From Symsagittifera roscoffensis (lineage: Eukaryota > Xenacoelomorpha > Acoela > Convolutidae): a DNA stretch of 64,000 nucleotides. Each line of letters opens with the position of its first letter. Position 1 is the stretch's first letter. A program made the translations under genes and the position numbers. Positions 41,503-52,273 of the stretch are shown here, piece after piece. The notes under the pieces were generated by a model. It worked only from the letters and a program-made list of their open reading frames with translations. It was not told where the DNA came from and did no database searches. The stretch covers positions 3,295,072 to 3,359,071 of the forward strand of contig NC_087067.1 in NCBI RefSeq assembly GCF_963678635.1. Direction: 5' to 3'.

Positions 41503-43691
41503 CTGTATCAAATAAGGAGTCGAATGACATGGCGAGCTATTGTAAGTTGGAAGAGGTGAGAAGATATTCCAACAAAGAATTGAAAGTGAGCCGGGAGTTG
41601 ATTGAAGCAGTCAAAGGACAAAAAGAGTTTGCAACACTAGGGAAACTGAAGTCGTTCCAATATGTGTCTGGCATACCGGGGATGGCGTACAATCCCTTCG
41701 TGAATGAAGAAGCCAGGGAAGCGTACTTCGACTATGAGCAAGTCATAGTACTCAATTTCTGGGTTGAACGTATTAAAGAAACTGGAATGCTGATGGTGGA
41801 ACAACCCAAGCTGGGAATTATCTTGGAAGAACGAGTGGTCGAACCCTCGGTTCCCGAGCTAAAGGGGCAAGTGAGTTTTGATTGTGGTTCTTGGGACGGT
41901 CCCTTGGAAACCAGTCTAGTGACGATGTGGGAACTCATGAAGCCTTCTTGGTGTACTCATCCTAACGCCGGTTTAATCTGGGACATGACGGCGGACATCA
42001 CGTTAGACCTGGATGATGACGCGAGTTTGCATGATCTGGCCATGATACATCATCTGCTGGCCATGAGGTTGACGAAGCGGAAGAGCAACCCATCCACGGA
42101 GCTGTCCGAGGAAGGTCCATCGAGCAATTGGTTGAAGCAAGGCACATGCTTGGCTCAGCATAGTGGGATGGAGGGACATGTTTGTAACCTGGGACACTGC
42201 CTGGTTACGCTGAGCGAGCAGCATCGGCAACTGGCACGATTGTACGGAAGATTGAGCATGTCGGATAAGAGTGGCATGGAGTTGGTCGCGGACTGTCATG
42301 GGGTGACGGATGTAAACTTGATCACAGCCTTGGGATTTTGTAGCATGACGAATTCGATTGAATCGCTTGAGCGCCTGGAGCGTGCCCATGAGCTAGTGAC
42401 GTCCCTCAGCGTGGAAGTATTCCCTGGAGCATTGCAAACGGAGCAGAAGATCGGAGGCTGGAGAGAAGCTCTGGAGAACGAGATGAATCTGAAAGATAGT
42501 GAGGCCTATCATAAACCGACTGGTTCAAAATATCTGGTGGGTTCAAGCTCCGCACCATATTGCAGTAGTAGATATCCCACACACATGGTGGTGATGGATG
42601 CGAGGACACAGCAGGTGTTTATTGACCAACTTTTCTCTGTGCCAAAGTGCGTGAGGTTGGCCAGAATGTCGGAGAGGTCATATGATTTGTTGGCAAAGAT
42701 CTTTCGGGCAGTCCCGAAGAGATCTGAAGGCGAGTTGCAAGACGTAGTGGGTGAAGAGTTTCTGAGATTAAACGAAGGCAATGTGAGTGAATTCCAGAAA
42801 CAGAAAGCGAGTGGAGCGTTACCCACTGAATTCCCCACCATAGAAGAGAAAGACGACTTACACAGAATTCTGATGGAGGTGGAACCGTTGCTGGGAGCCT
42901 CAGGGTATCGGACCCGAAGGAACATAGTGAGAACCCATGGGGAGTATTCTTGCCATTGCCTGGCGCAGACGTTGTGGTACCCCAAACGCGGGAATCTGTT
43001 GCTAGTATGGGACGTGGAGGAGTTATACTCTACGGGGTTGCCCGATCAGAATCAACAGGTGTCAATCGTGGTGGTTAGTGCCATGCTGGCAGTGAGATGG
43101 CTGGAGGCTAACGCGGACACAAGTGAACAGGAGAAGGCCGTGCCGACTCCTGAGCAGCTGAGCAACGTGAAGATGAGTCGTGAATTGGATCTTTTCAGAA
43201 CCACCTGCAAGGTTCTGAGAATACCTAAAGCCATTAAAAGAATATGGTCAAGGCAAAGATTGATGCCTTGGTTCCGTGCAGTGATGACATCATGGATGTA
43301 TGAACGCGCGAAGCGTCACATGTCGAGGAACACGGAAGCCCATCAATCTTTCCAGCTAGATATAGGACCGGGAGCCTATAAGAGAGCATTCCTGACGCAC
43401 AGAAACGCGGTCACCACGGCGGTGAAGCGGGTAGCTGGAGCGCCTTGTGTAACTGAAGATGAGAAGAAAGAGGTCTTAAGAGCTGACCTAGAACGAAATG
43501 TGAGCCTATGTCTTCACAACAGCTTTTGCAGGAACCGGGAGCAAAAGGTTAATGTTGACTTGCTACCTTGTTGCAAACCGAGGCTGTTGGAACAGGAGAG
43601 TTGGGGCACGGCCCCCAACTCCATGGACATGCTGGAGAAAGTGTTAGAAGATAGCGAAGCTGAAGATCAGGATGGAGAAGCGATGGAGTGA
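41493..43691 (+). CDS. Unknown protein (732 residues), overlapping start
   Basis: ATG at 41493 lies ten bases before the end of the previous ORF (ATGCCGTTGA), in a different frame, the arrangement used for termination-reinitiation in compact RNA genomes. The protein is mixed alpha/beta, with a few Cys/His-rich spots (for example CLAQHSGMEGHVCNLGHC near residues 220-240 and a Cys cluster near 690). The end is acidic (EDSEAEDQDGEAME). There is no membrane segment or signal peptide. I cannot assign a family. It is the longest unbroken ORF after integrase, which argues for recent function. Confidence 0.75.
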   Translation: MPLTVSNKESNDMASYCKLEEVRRYSNKELKVSRELIEAVKGQKEFATLGKLKSFQYVSGIPGMAYNPFVNEEAREAYFDYEQVIVLNFWVERIKETGMLMVEQPKLGIILEERVVEPSVPELKGQVSFDCGSWDGPLETSLVTMWELMKPSWCTHPNAGLIWDMTADITLDLDDDASLHDLAMIHHLLAMRLTKRKSNPSTELSEEGPSSNWLKQGTCLAQHSGMEGHVCNLGHCLVTLSEQHRQLARLYGRLSMSDKSGMELVADCHGVTDVNLITALGFCSMTNSIESLERLERAHELVTSLSVEVFPGALQTEQKIGGWREALENEMNLKDSEAYHKPTGSKYLVGSSSAPYCSSRYPTHMVVMDARTQQVFIDQLFSVPKCVRLARMSERSYDLLAKIFRAVPKRSEGELQDVVGEEFLRLNEGNVSEFQKQKASGALPTEFPTIEEKDDLHRILMEVEPLLGASGYRTRRNIVRTHGEYSCHCLAQTLWYPKRGNLLLVWDVEELYSTGLPDQNQQVSIVVVSAMLAVRWLEANADTSEQEKAVPTPEQLSNVKMSRELDLFRTTCKVLRIPKAIKRIWSRQRLMPWFRAVMTSWMYERAKRHMSRNTEAHQSFQLDIGPGAYKRAFLTHRNAVTTAVKRVAGAPCVTEDEKKEVLRADLERNVSLCLHNSFCRNREQKVNVDLLPCCKPRLLEQESWGTAPNSMDMLEKVLEDSEAEDQDGEAME

Positions 43692-44429
43692 AGACGAACA
43701 AAGAAGAGAAGAGAAGGAGAAAAGAAAAAACTTGATTGTCTTTGTGTGTTAAAACTTGAACCAATCAACCAAGTTTGGATTATTGAACTTGTTAAACTTT
43801 TTGTTTTGATCTAGTTTGGTCAAACCAAACTTTGAAAATTGTTACAATTGTTAAATTGTTGAAAAAGAAATTTTAGTTATGACTATTTATGTATGTATAT
43901 ATAGAACATAGGTGAGTATATTTACATATTTAAACACGATTGAAGTTTTTAACCTGTGTAAGGCACAATTTCACTGTGTGGAGACATGGTAAGTTTGAGT
44001 AAACTCGCTCGAGAAGGGTGAGTAACTCAATAACTTTCCTAGCCACAGAGTTTCTTAGTTTTAATATTGAAAGGACTGCATAAATAACTGATTATACTTG
44101 GTGAGTGACGTTAAGTTAATTTTAACGGGTGCGTGGCCGTGCCACGTCCCACTTTTTAATCACAAAGAGCGAAAAGAGGTTTTATGGCAAGACGACGTAA
44201 GTAGTCGGAAAAGAAATTTTATCTAGGACACTCCTCATGGTGCAAATTTTGTGAAAATGTTGAAAGGCAGTGAAATGTAGTACGATGCCATTTGTGAACA
44301 CGTAGTGAGTTAGGGTGGAGTAGATAAATTTCATTTTCTTATGCGATTTGTAAGATTGATTACAGAAAACTGGAACACTACTTGACGATAACCTGGTGTT
44401 ATGCGATCAATAGGGACATTGATGGGTAC
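43692..44429 (+). other. 3' untranslated region of the retroelement
   Basis: AT-rich and without ORFs. The part from about 43929 onward, starting ATTTAAACACGATTGAAG, is present again at 46360-46875, so this is the element's own sequence that was later duplicated with the 3' LTR. It contains CGTGGCCGTGCCACG, a short GC-rich hairpin near 44131. Confidence 0.75.
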
Positions 44430-44443
44430 TTGTCCGGGGAGTA
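44430..44443 (+). promoter_or_regulatory. Polypurine tract before the 3' LTR
   Basis: TTGTCCGGGGAGTA directly precedes TGTGCC of the truncated LTR, and the same sequence precedes the full LTR (46862-46875). It is purine-rich only over GGGGAG, shorter than usual. Position makes it the plus-strand primer site. Confidence 0.6.
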
Positions 44444-45036
44444 TGTGCCATTCTGCCAGATGGCCCAGCGTAACCTTCCGACGAAGCACGAATCAGAGAG
44501 AAAAGGCCTTAACAGCAAAAAAGTGCTTGAAAGGAGGGTCGAAGTATTCTGAAATTTTTTATTTTTTAAAATTTCGATTTTCAAGTTGATATTTCTCAGA
44601 AATACGAAAAACGGCCATTTTGACCAAAAAAGCTGAGAAAACCAGAACAACGACAAATATTGTGAAAAACGGTCGCACAAGAGACGGAAAATACGAAGCC
44701 TCTTATCGTGGCAACAACGCACGATAAGACCCTTATCAGCGGATATTAGTGGAGAAGGAAGCTTCAGTGGGGAAGGAATATACCACGGAACCCTCGCGGG
44801 ACACAAATTGGAAGAGATAAGAGCGTTATCGCAGGAATATTACGGGAGCGGAGGCTTGGTCCCCCAGAGACTGTTTTATGTGAAGGGACTATATAAAACT
44901 AACTTTGTAGCTACTTGGATGTCGTGAAAATTTAAATTAACACCGTTATAGTTTGATATTTTGGAATATGAGTAGCTAGAAAGAGGAAAGGGTCAATTCA
45001 TCTCCAATGGATTTAATATAGAACTGTCACACAAAA
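44444..45036 (+). repeat. Truncated 3' LTR copy (593 bp)
   Basis: Matches the first 593 bases of the full 3' LTR, including the TATA box, and stops at GAACTGTCACACAAAA just before the AATAAA poly(A) signal. The next bases (CACACCATTTTAAATTAG) belong to the surrounding host repeat. It shares the 15-bp segment missing from the 5' LTR and is closer to the full 3' LTR than to the 5' LTR. Confidence 0.9.
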
Positions 45037-46360
45037 CACACCATTTTAAATTAGTTACGAGCATTACTCAATGACCGTGGATGTAGAATTAGAAAAATTT
45101 CATCTGGTTATGACAATTCGAAGGATGAAAAAGGAAAAAAAAATTAACATTGATTAGAGGAAGCACTCGTGTATTTTAAGTGAGCCATAAACAGTTGAGT
45201 GCGTTTGTTGATTGCAGCGTGAAAAACTGTACGAGCGAGACAAGTAAGTCGGAGGACCTGTGGAGCTTAATGTTTCTGGACGATGTGTTTCTGGAGCCTG
45301 TTAATAAAGATGTTTCTGTTGTGCTGTGTAAAGAAACCTCTTACACAGCACAACAAATTTCAAGAAGAAAATCCCCAAAAAACTTGAATGGGTGAAAAAA
45401 GTTTTGCTTGATAGCCAAAAATTGTAATTGTTATCAATAAACCCAAAATTTTTTGCTTAAAAACTAAAATTTGAAATTTCTGCGCAAATTTTTGAAAATT
45501 TTCAATTTTTCTAGAACGGTGTTGGGCTGTGTAGGAGGCATCTTTTCGTTTCAAGTTTTGATCTGTTAAGTTGGTAATTTCTGAATTATTCTTAATTAAC
45601 CTAGAAAAAGCAAAATGACCCATTATCAGGGCAATTTCTTTTCTGCTCTTTTATGGCTAATATTAACTTTTTTGTTTAGATCTGCAAGATAACTGGCTTA
45701 GGACTGAAAGGACTTGCTATATCGCAATTGATCAGGGGTTGATAAGTTAAAACCAGTCGTATATTTTTGTGGACACCACTCTGCGGCTTAGAAATTTTGG
45801 TGAATTGTTAGAAGGATCAAGTTTTTTTCGAGTTCTGGCATTGCTTTATATTGGACATAGATTTTTTTTGATCATACTAGATTGCTTATCATACACTTTT
45901 TCAAATTCGGAGTAGTTTTTCAAATTTTTTGTATTGTTTGTTGTCATAAATTTATAATTTAGATATGTTAGGTTTGTTGTTTGCGCCTGTGTGTCGGGCG
46001 CTCTTTCAGAGAATTTAGAGACAGTTCAGTCAAGTGGCTTTTTGAGGTGAAGGAGGGAAACTGGAATTGACTCAAGGATCCTGGTGTTGCGTCGCTTAAC
46101 CTGATGAGGTCGGGGTGATTGTTTTGATTTTTCTATTTCGGTTTTACAAGTTTATTTTAATTCAAGGGTCTTGCTATATCGCAATTGATCAGGGGTTGAT
46201 AAGTTAAAACCATTCGTATATTTTTGTGGACACCACTCTGTGGCTTAGAAATTTTGGTGAATTGTTAGAAGGATCAAGTTTTTTTCGAGTTCTGGCATTG
46301 CTTTATATTGGACATAGATTTTTTTTTGATCATACTAGATTCAACTCAATGTTTTTCAAA
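45037..46360. repeat. Captured fragment of the flanking 8-kb unit
   Basis: Copy of sequence found at 48835-49700 and onward, and at 10728-11860 in unit A, in the same orientation. It is itself rearranged: at 46170 it jumps back (AAGGGTCTT joined to GCTATATCGC, corresponding to 11854 joined to 11402), so about 170 bases are repeated. It ends at CAATGTTTTTCAAATTT, as in 49677-49690, where the second copy of the retroelement 3' region begins. The 14-bp hairpin is at 45318-45354. Confidence 0.85.
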
Positions 46361-46875
46361 TTTAAACACGATTGAAGTTTTTAACCTGTGTAAGGCACAA
46401 TTTCACTGTGTGGCGACATGGTAAGTTTGAGTAAACTCGCTCGAGAAGGGTGAGTAACTCAATAACTTTTCTAGCCACAGAGTTTCTTAGTTTTAATATT
46501 GAAAGGACTGCATAAATAACTGATTATACTTGGTGAGTGACGTTAAGTTAATTTTAACGGGTGCGTGGCCGTGCCACGTCCCACTTTTTAATCACAAAGA
46601 GCGAAAAGAGGTTTTATGGCAAGACGACGTAAGTAGTCGGAAAAGAAATTTTATCTAGGACACTCCTCATGGTGCAAATTTTGTGAAAATGTTGAAAGGC
46701 AGTGAAATATAGTACGATGCCATTTGTGAACACGTAGTGAGTTAGGGTGGAGTAGATAAATTTCATTTTCTTATGCGATTTGTAAGATTGATTACAGAAA
46801 ACTGGAACACTACTTGACGATAACCCGGTGTTATGCGATCAATAGGGACATTGATGGGGACTTGTCCGGGGAGTA
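46361..46875 (+). repeat. Second copy of the retroelement 3' untranslated end
   Basis: Nearly identical to 43930-44443, including the GCGTGGCCGTGCCACG hairpin and the polypurine tract. With the following LTR it makes a second, complete 3' terminus. Confidence 0.9.
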
Positions 46876-47758
46876 TGTGCCATTCTGCCAGATGGCCCAG
46901 CGTAACCTTCCGACGAAGCACGAATCAGAGAGAAAAGGCCTTAACAGCAAAAAAGTGCTTGAAAGGAGGGTCGAAGTATTCTGAAATTTTTTATTTTTTA
47001 AAATTTCGATTTTCAAGTTGATATTTCTCAGAAATACGAAAAACGGCCATTTTGACCAAAAAAGCTGAGAAAACCAGAACAACGACAAATATTGTGAAAA
47101 ACGGTCGCACAAGAGACGGAAAATACGAAGCCTCTTATCGTGGCAACAACGCACGATAAGACCCTTATCAGCGGATATTAGTGGAGAAGGAAGCTTCAGT
47201 GGGGAAGGAATATACCACTGAACCCTCGCGGGACACAAATTGGAAGAGATAAGAGCGTTATCGCAGGAATATTACGGGAGCGGAGGCTTGGTCCCCCAGA
47301 GACTGTTTTATGTGAAGGGACTATATAAAACTAACTTTGTAGCTACTTGGATGTCGTGAAACTTTAAATTAACACCGGTATAGTTTGATATTTTGGAATA
47401 TGAGTAGCTAGAAAGAGGAAAGGGTCAATCCATCTCCAATGGATTTAATATAGAACTGTCACACAAAAACATAATAAAATAGGTTGTTCGAGCTGTGTTT
47501 TTAATGACAATCACGTAGTTTGAGGATCCGAGACTCAGCTATGTGGTTGTGTTCGCATGTAAACGAAAGCTGATCAAAAGTCGTTTGACTGATGGCCTAA
47601 AAATAGTAACTTTTTACTTAGCCCTAAACAGACCAGAAAATCAACTGGCAAGGTCGAGACGGTGAAAAACGAGTAGGATTAAGGTAACTGACGCCTGCCA
47701 GTCGTTAATAGGTACTTTTTCTACGCTCCGTCGCTGTGTAGTATTTGGGCGAATGTTA
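46876..47758 (+). repeat. Full 3' LTR (883 bp)
   Basis: Begins TGTGCCATTC and ends GCGAATGTTA, then TACAGG of the target flank. It has TATATAAA at about 47322 and AATAAA at 47473-47478. Together with the 5' LTR and ACAG flanks it defines the outer right edge of the insertion. Confidence 0.9.
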
Positions 47759-47759
47759 T

Positions 47760-50700
47760 ACAGGACCAATAATTGGGACTCCAAAGTTTGGAATTAGAAA
47801 GAAATTTCTATCGTGTCCCTTGTTGTTAAGCTAAACTTGGCAAGATCCTAAGTAGGTGGTCTTTTGCTTTTTGGGTGGAAAATCTCTTCCGTTCACAAAA
47901 TCCTAGGATGAGGGTCCTCCAAAAACTTAAGGACCCCTTTCCTAGGATTTTGTTTTATGTGACGACCCCCTTAGGAAGGTTCCCCTCATGGGATCCCGGA
48001 AACGATACAAAACTACGGTCTGGTGGTGAAAAAAACTTTGTTCATTTTTGGAAAAAAAAGCTTTTGATACAAAATCCATATAAGAAAATTGTAAGATAAA
48101 CATTTTTTTTGATAGGCAATAAATTCAGAAACCTGTAAAAACTTGTTCATAATCAATTTTCAATTAATGAAGAGCTTTTTTGCTGAATTTAGAGCACCTT
48201 GCCCATCAAAAACCAGATTTTTTTTGAAGCTTAAAAAAATTTTTATCATACAGTTATCATATATGAAGATTGTATGATAAACAATTATTTAGCTTCAAAG
48301 TAAATTTTGGTTTTTGATGGGCAAGGTGCTCTAAGACGAGCAAAAATGCTCTGAATTAATTTAAGTTTGATTATAAACAAGTTTTTACAGGTGTCTGAAA
48401 ATTTTGCTTTTTATGAAAAATTGCTTATCATACATTTTTCATAAGAGAAAATTGTATGAAAAGCATTTTTTTAGCAACAAAAAAAACTTTAGTTTTTGAT
48501 GGGCAAGGTGCTCTAAATTGAGCAAACGCGCTCTGAATTATTTTAGGTTTGATTAGAAACAGATTTTTACAGGCTTCTGAAAATTTAGCCTTTTATGAAA
48601 AAATGTCTTTCCTACAATTTTCTCTTATAATTCTCTCATAAAAAGCAAAATTTTCAGACACCTGTAAAAACCGGTTTATAATCAAACTTAAATTAATTCA
48701 GAGCATTTTTTCTCAACTTAGAGCACCTTGCCATCAAAAACCAAAATTTAATTTGAAGCACAAAATATGAAAATTGTATGATAAGCAATTTTTCTTAAAA
48801 GGCAAAATTTTCAGAAACATGTAAAAACATGTTTATACACCATTTTAAATTAGTTACGAGCATTACTCAATGACCGTGGATGTAGAATTAGTAAAAATTG
48901 CATCTGGTTATGACAATTCGAAGAATGAAAAAGGAAAAAAAAATTAACATTGATTAGAGGAAGCACTGGTGTATTTTAAGTGAGCCATAAACAGTTGAGT
49001 GCGTTTGTTGATTGCAGAGTGAAAAACTGTACGAGCGAGACAAGTAAGTCGAAGGACCTGTGGAGCTTAATTTTTCTGGACGATGTGTTTCTGGAGCCTG
49101 TTAATAAAGATGTTTCTGTTGTGCTGTGTGAAGAAACCTCTTACACAGCACAACAAACTTCAAGAAAAAAAATCCCCAAAAAATTTGAATAGGTGAAAAA
49201 AGTTTTGCTTGATAGCCAAAAATTGTAACTGTTATCAATAAAACCCAAAATTTTTTGCTTCAAAACTAAAATTTGAAGTTTCTGCGCAAATTTTTGAAAT
49301 TCTCAATTTTTCTAGAACGGTGTTGGGCTGTGTAGGAGGCATCTTTTCATTTCAAGTTTTGATCTGTTAAGTTGGTAATTTCTGAATTATTCTTGATTAA
49401 CCTAGAAAAAGCAAAATGACCCATTTTCAGGGCAATTTTTTTCTGTTCTTTTATGGCTAATATTAACTTTTTTGTTTAGATATGCAAGACTGAAAGGACT
49501 AGCTATATCGCAATTGATCAGGGGTTGATAAGTTAAAACCAGTCGTTTATTTTTGTGGACACTACTCTGCGGCTTAGAAATTTTGGTGAATTGTTAGAAG
49601 GATCAAGTTTTTTTTCGAGTTCTGGCATTGCATTATATTGGACATAGATTTTTTTTGATCATACTAGGTTCAACTCAATGTTTTTCAAATTTTTTGTATT
49701 GTTTGTTGTCATAATCTTATAATTGAGATATGTTAGGTTTGATGTTTGCGCCTGTGTGTCGGGCGCTCTTTCAGAGACTTTAGAGACAGTTCAGTCAAGT
49801 GGCTTTTTGAGGTGAAGGAGGGAAACTGGAATTGACTCAAGGATCCTGGTGTTGCGTCGCTTAACCTGCTGAGGTCGGGGTGATTGTTTTTGATTTTTCT
49901 ATTTCGGTTTAACAAGTTTATTTTAATTCAAGGGTCTTTGTTGATTCATAAATTTCCCACTAACTGCTTTTCATGGGTTTTTGCAAAACACCAATTGCTT
50001 CAGTGTCCTTTATGCGTTGACGTGAAACTTGTTAATAGAGCAACAATGGGTTATGATTTAGTGCTCGACAATTTTATAATTACTGTCATATCAAGTGCCT
50101 CAGTACTCAAGAGAGTACCAAAAGATTCGCGAACTATCAGGGCCGAAAATCTATTGCACCATACTGCTCTCGAGTGAGTATTATTTACATCTAGGTAAAA
50201 CTTAACCTTACCTAGATTGGGTTTGATTTGAGATCAAGGGTTGGAGAATTGATAAAATGTAGCTGGAAAAAGTTATCGATCTATAGAAGGATTCGGGTTT
50301 AAGTTCAAATGAGATCAATTTTTCTGATTTAGCTTGTGTGTTTTAGGCAATGAAGAACAAAAAAATTCTTCAAAGAGCAATGCATTTTTTTATTTATTTA
50401 TAAAACTAATCATGAATGTTTAACTAACTGTTTTTTTTATGTTTTCAATAAATATGAAAATTCTTAAGTTTTTTCAAAAATTACTACAGGTTTTTAAAAT
50501 TTTGATGTAGATGGTAGGTTTGTAGTCGACTGGTTAATAATTTGTTTACTAATTATACGTGGAAATAAGCTAATATTTTTGTTGATTTGGTTTATCATTT
50601 TGTTGACTGTTTTTGATCTCATTTGTCTATTCTATTTTTGTTTGCTAATTCTAGATTAGTACAGATCTGTACCAAGTGAGTTTAAGTCCGGAGTGGCTTT

Positions 50701-52140
50701 CTCCTTGAGTAATTCAGGATAAGGTACAATGTCTGTTCGTCACGCAATCATATTTTCGGCCGGGTAGATTCGTAAAACTTATCTCTAATAGATTCGTAAA
50801 ACTAAGTCTAATATCAATACTTATTTTACTTACATCTCTTAGTCATAATATATCTAGTGTGTACCGGTATTTGCGATGTTGGGAATCAAAAACATTTTCA
50901 GTAAGAGCATTTGCTGGCTAAATTAAACTGATTCTTCTCTGGCTGAAACTGCTGAAACTATTAATAGTTTCAGCCTTACTTTATTCTTAGTTTTAGCTAT
51001 GGATCATGATTGCTTAATTCTAAGTACTTTACAGAGCTGATCATCAAGAAAAAGTAGTAAGCATATAGTGCATAAGGATCGGTAGTGTTTTCATACATGG
51101 ATGACCATTAGGTATAGATCATTGTGGTCACTATGTATTACCTGACAACTAAAGGTCACCAAGTAAAAATCCTAATTGTCACCATTTTATAACTAATAAA
51201 CCTCGAATATTAAAAATACTAATTGTCACCATGTATTAAGTTTCAACTTATAGTCCCCATGTAAACTGCAATGCTTTCTGTTTGCAATTCTCGCCAAGTA
51301 ATTTATCATTCTAACTAAAAAATCATAGTGTAAGAAATTCACAGTTATCACTGCAGTTTGGCTTGAAATGAGTTGCGCTATCTGCACTCTTTTAGCTTTT
51401 TCTTCCTTGCTGACAGACATTTTGGACAAAAAAAATAATTAGTACGCAATAATCTATAAATTGAAATGCATATGAAATCATCTTGTAGTTAACCTGTTGT
51501 AAAACTTGTACTTAACCTGTTACTTTGGAAATGAAGACAGATTAAATTTTCTTGGGTTCGAGTAGAGAAAAACGAACGGCGCTCGGCTCTCGGCCGAAAG
51601 GCGGCGTTTCGAAGCCCGTCCGGAATTTGTACTGAAAGGAGGACACAGTTGCTGGTATGGTGATATTCCCTCATATATCGGTTTTGTATTTTTTTTTTTA
51701 CTTTGATAGTAGCCTAACTTCTCGGATTATTGCTAATTAGTTAACAATTGAGTAAAAGTGTCAATTACTAAAAGAAAGTAATGTCCAAAAATAAATAGAA
51801 AAGTGTACAAAAAAGCCACAAAAATTAGTTATTTATTGGGAAAGCATGTGAGTTAGAAAACGTTTTAAAACAACGTCATCTATCTAAGCAAAATCAGAAG
51901 CATCATCAGTTAAATTTTTTTTATCATAAAACAATATAAAAACAAAAAAAAACACATGGTAGAATTTGAGTCTTGCATGGGAAAATTTGTCATCATTTCA
52001 GTGACCTGATGAAAATTCTCGTTCGATCGTTTATATAGCTTGGTGTACTGCCAAAGAAGAAGAACGAGAAGATGAGCAAAGTATAAAACAATTCTTCGCT
52101 TGCATATCAATATCCAATGTGTTACCAGAAAATCTGATTT
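47760..52140. repeat. Segmental duplication unit B, right part
   Basis: Collinear with 9651-16905 of unit A after the 2.7-kb internal duplication is removed: CCTAGGAT region, inverted-repeat array (48120-48835), hairpin, and AT-rich remainder. Relative to unit A it is more diverged than the two internal unit A copies are from each other. It ends at ACCAGAAAATCTG, where Polinton-type sequence begins. Plus-strand frames without ATG starts (48980-49192 and 49884-50177) parallel those in unit A and are not recognised as proteins. Confidence 0.9.
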
Positions 52141-52273
52141 TAAAGTGTTGGTAATCATAAAGATATTGTTTGGGATGTGAGGTGGAAAAAGTCGGATGCA
52201 AATACTCCAAGAAACTTGTATTTCAGATTTTTACAATTCTGAATGAGATCCTGCAACTAGATTTCATCCATTT

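Larger units (their letters stand above)
20949..47758 (+). mobile_element. Giant Ty3/gypsy-type LTR retroelement with extra post-pol genes
   Basis: Bounded by LTRs, with a target-site duplication and a paralogous empty site. The order is 5' LTR, leader, gag-PR-RT-RH-IN, macro-like ORF, coiled coil plus SGNH hydrolase, SGNH-like segment plus unknown protein, second unknown protein, 3' untranslated region, truncated LTR, captured host repeat, duplicated 3' end, full 3' LTR. PR-RT-RH-IN order and the D,D(35)E integrase with a GPF motif place it in Ty3/gypsy (Metaviridae). Without the 3' duplication it is about 24.4 kb, several times the usual gypsy length; giant gypsy elements such as Burro of planarians and Ogre of plants are precedents. 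The coding part is clearly more GC-rich than the flanks. Confidence 0.9.

Noticed and set aside
38515-43691. Possible envelope gene in the post-pol region
   Set aside because: There is no signal peptide, no fusion-peptide-like hydrophobic stretch, no transmembrane anchor and no dibasic cleavage context in the long ORFs.
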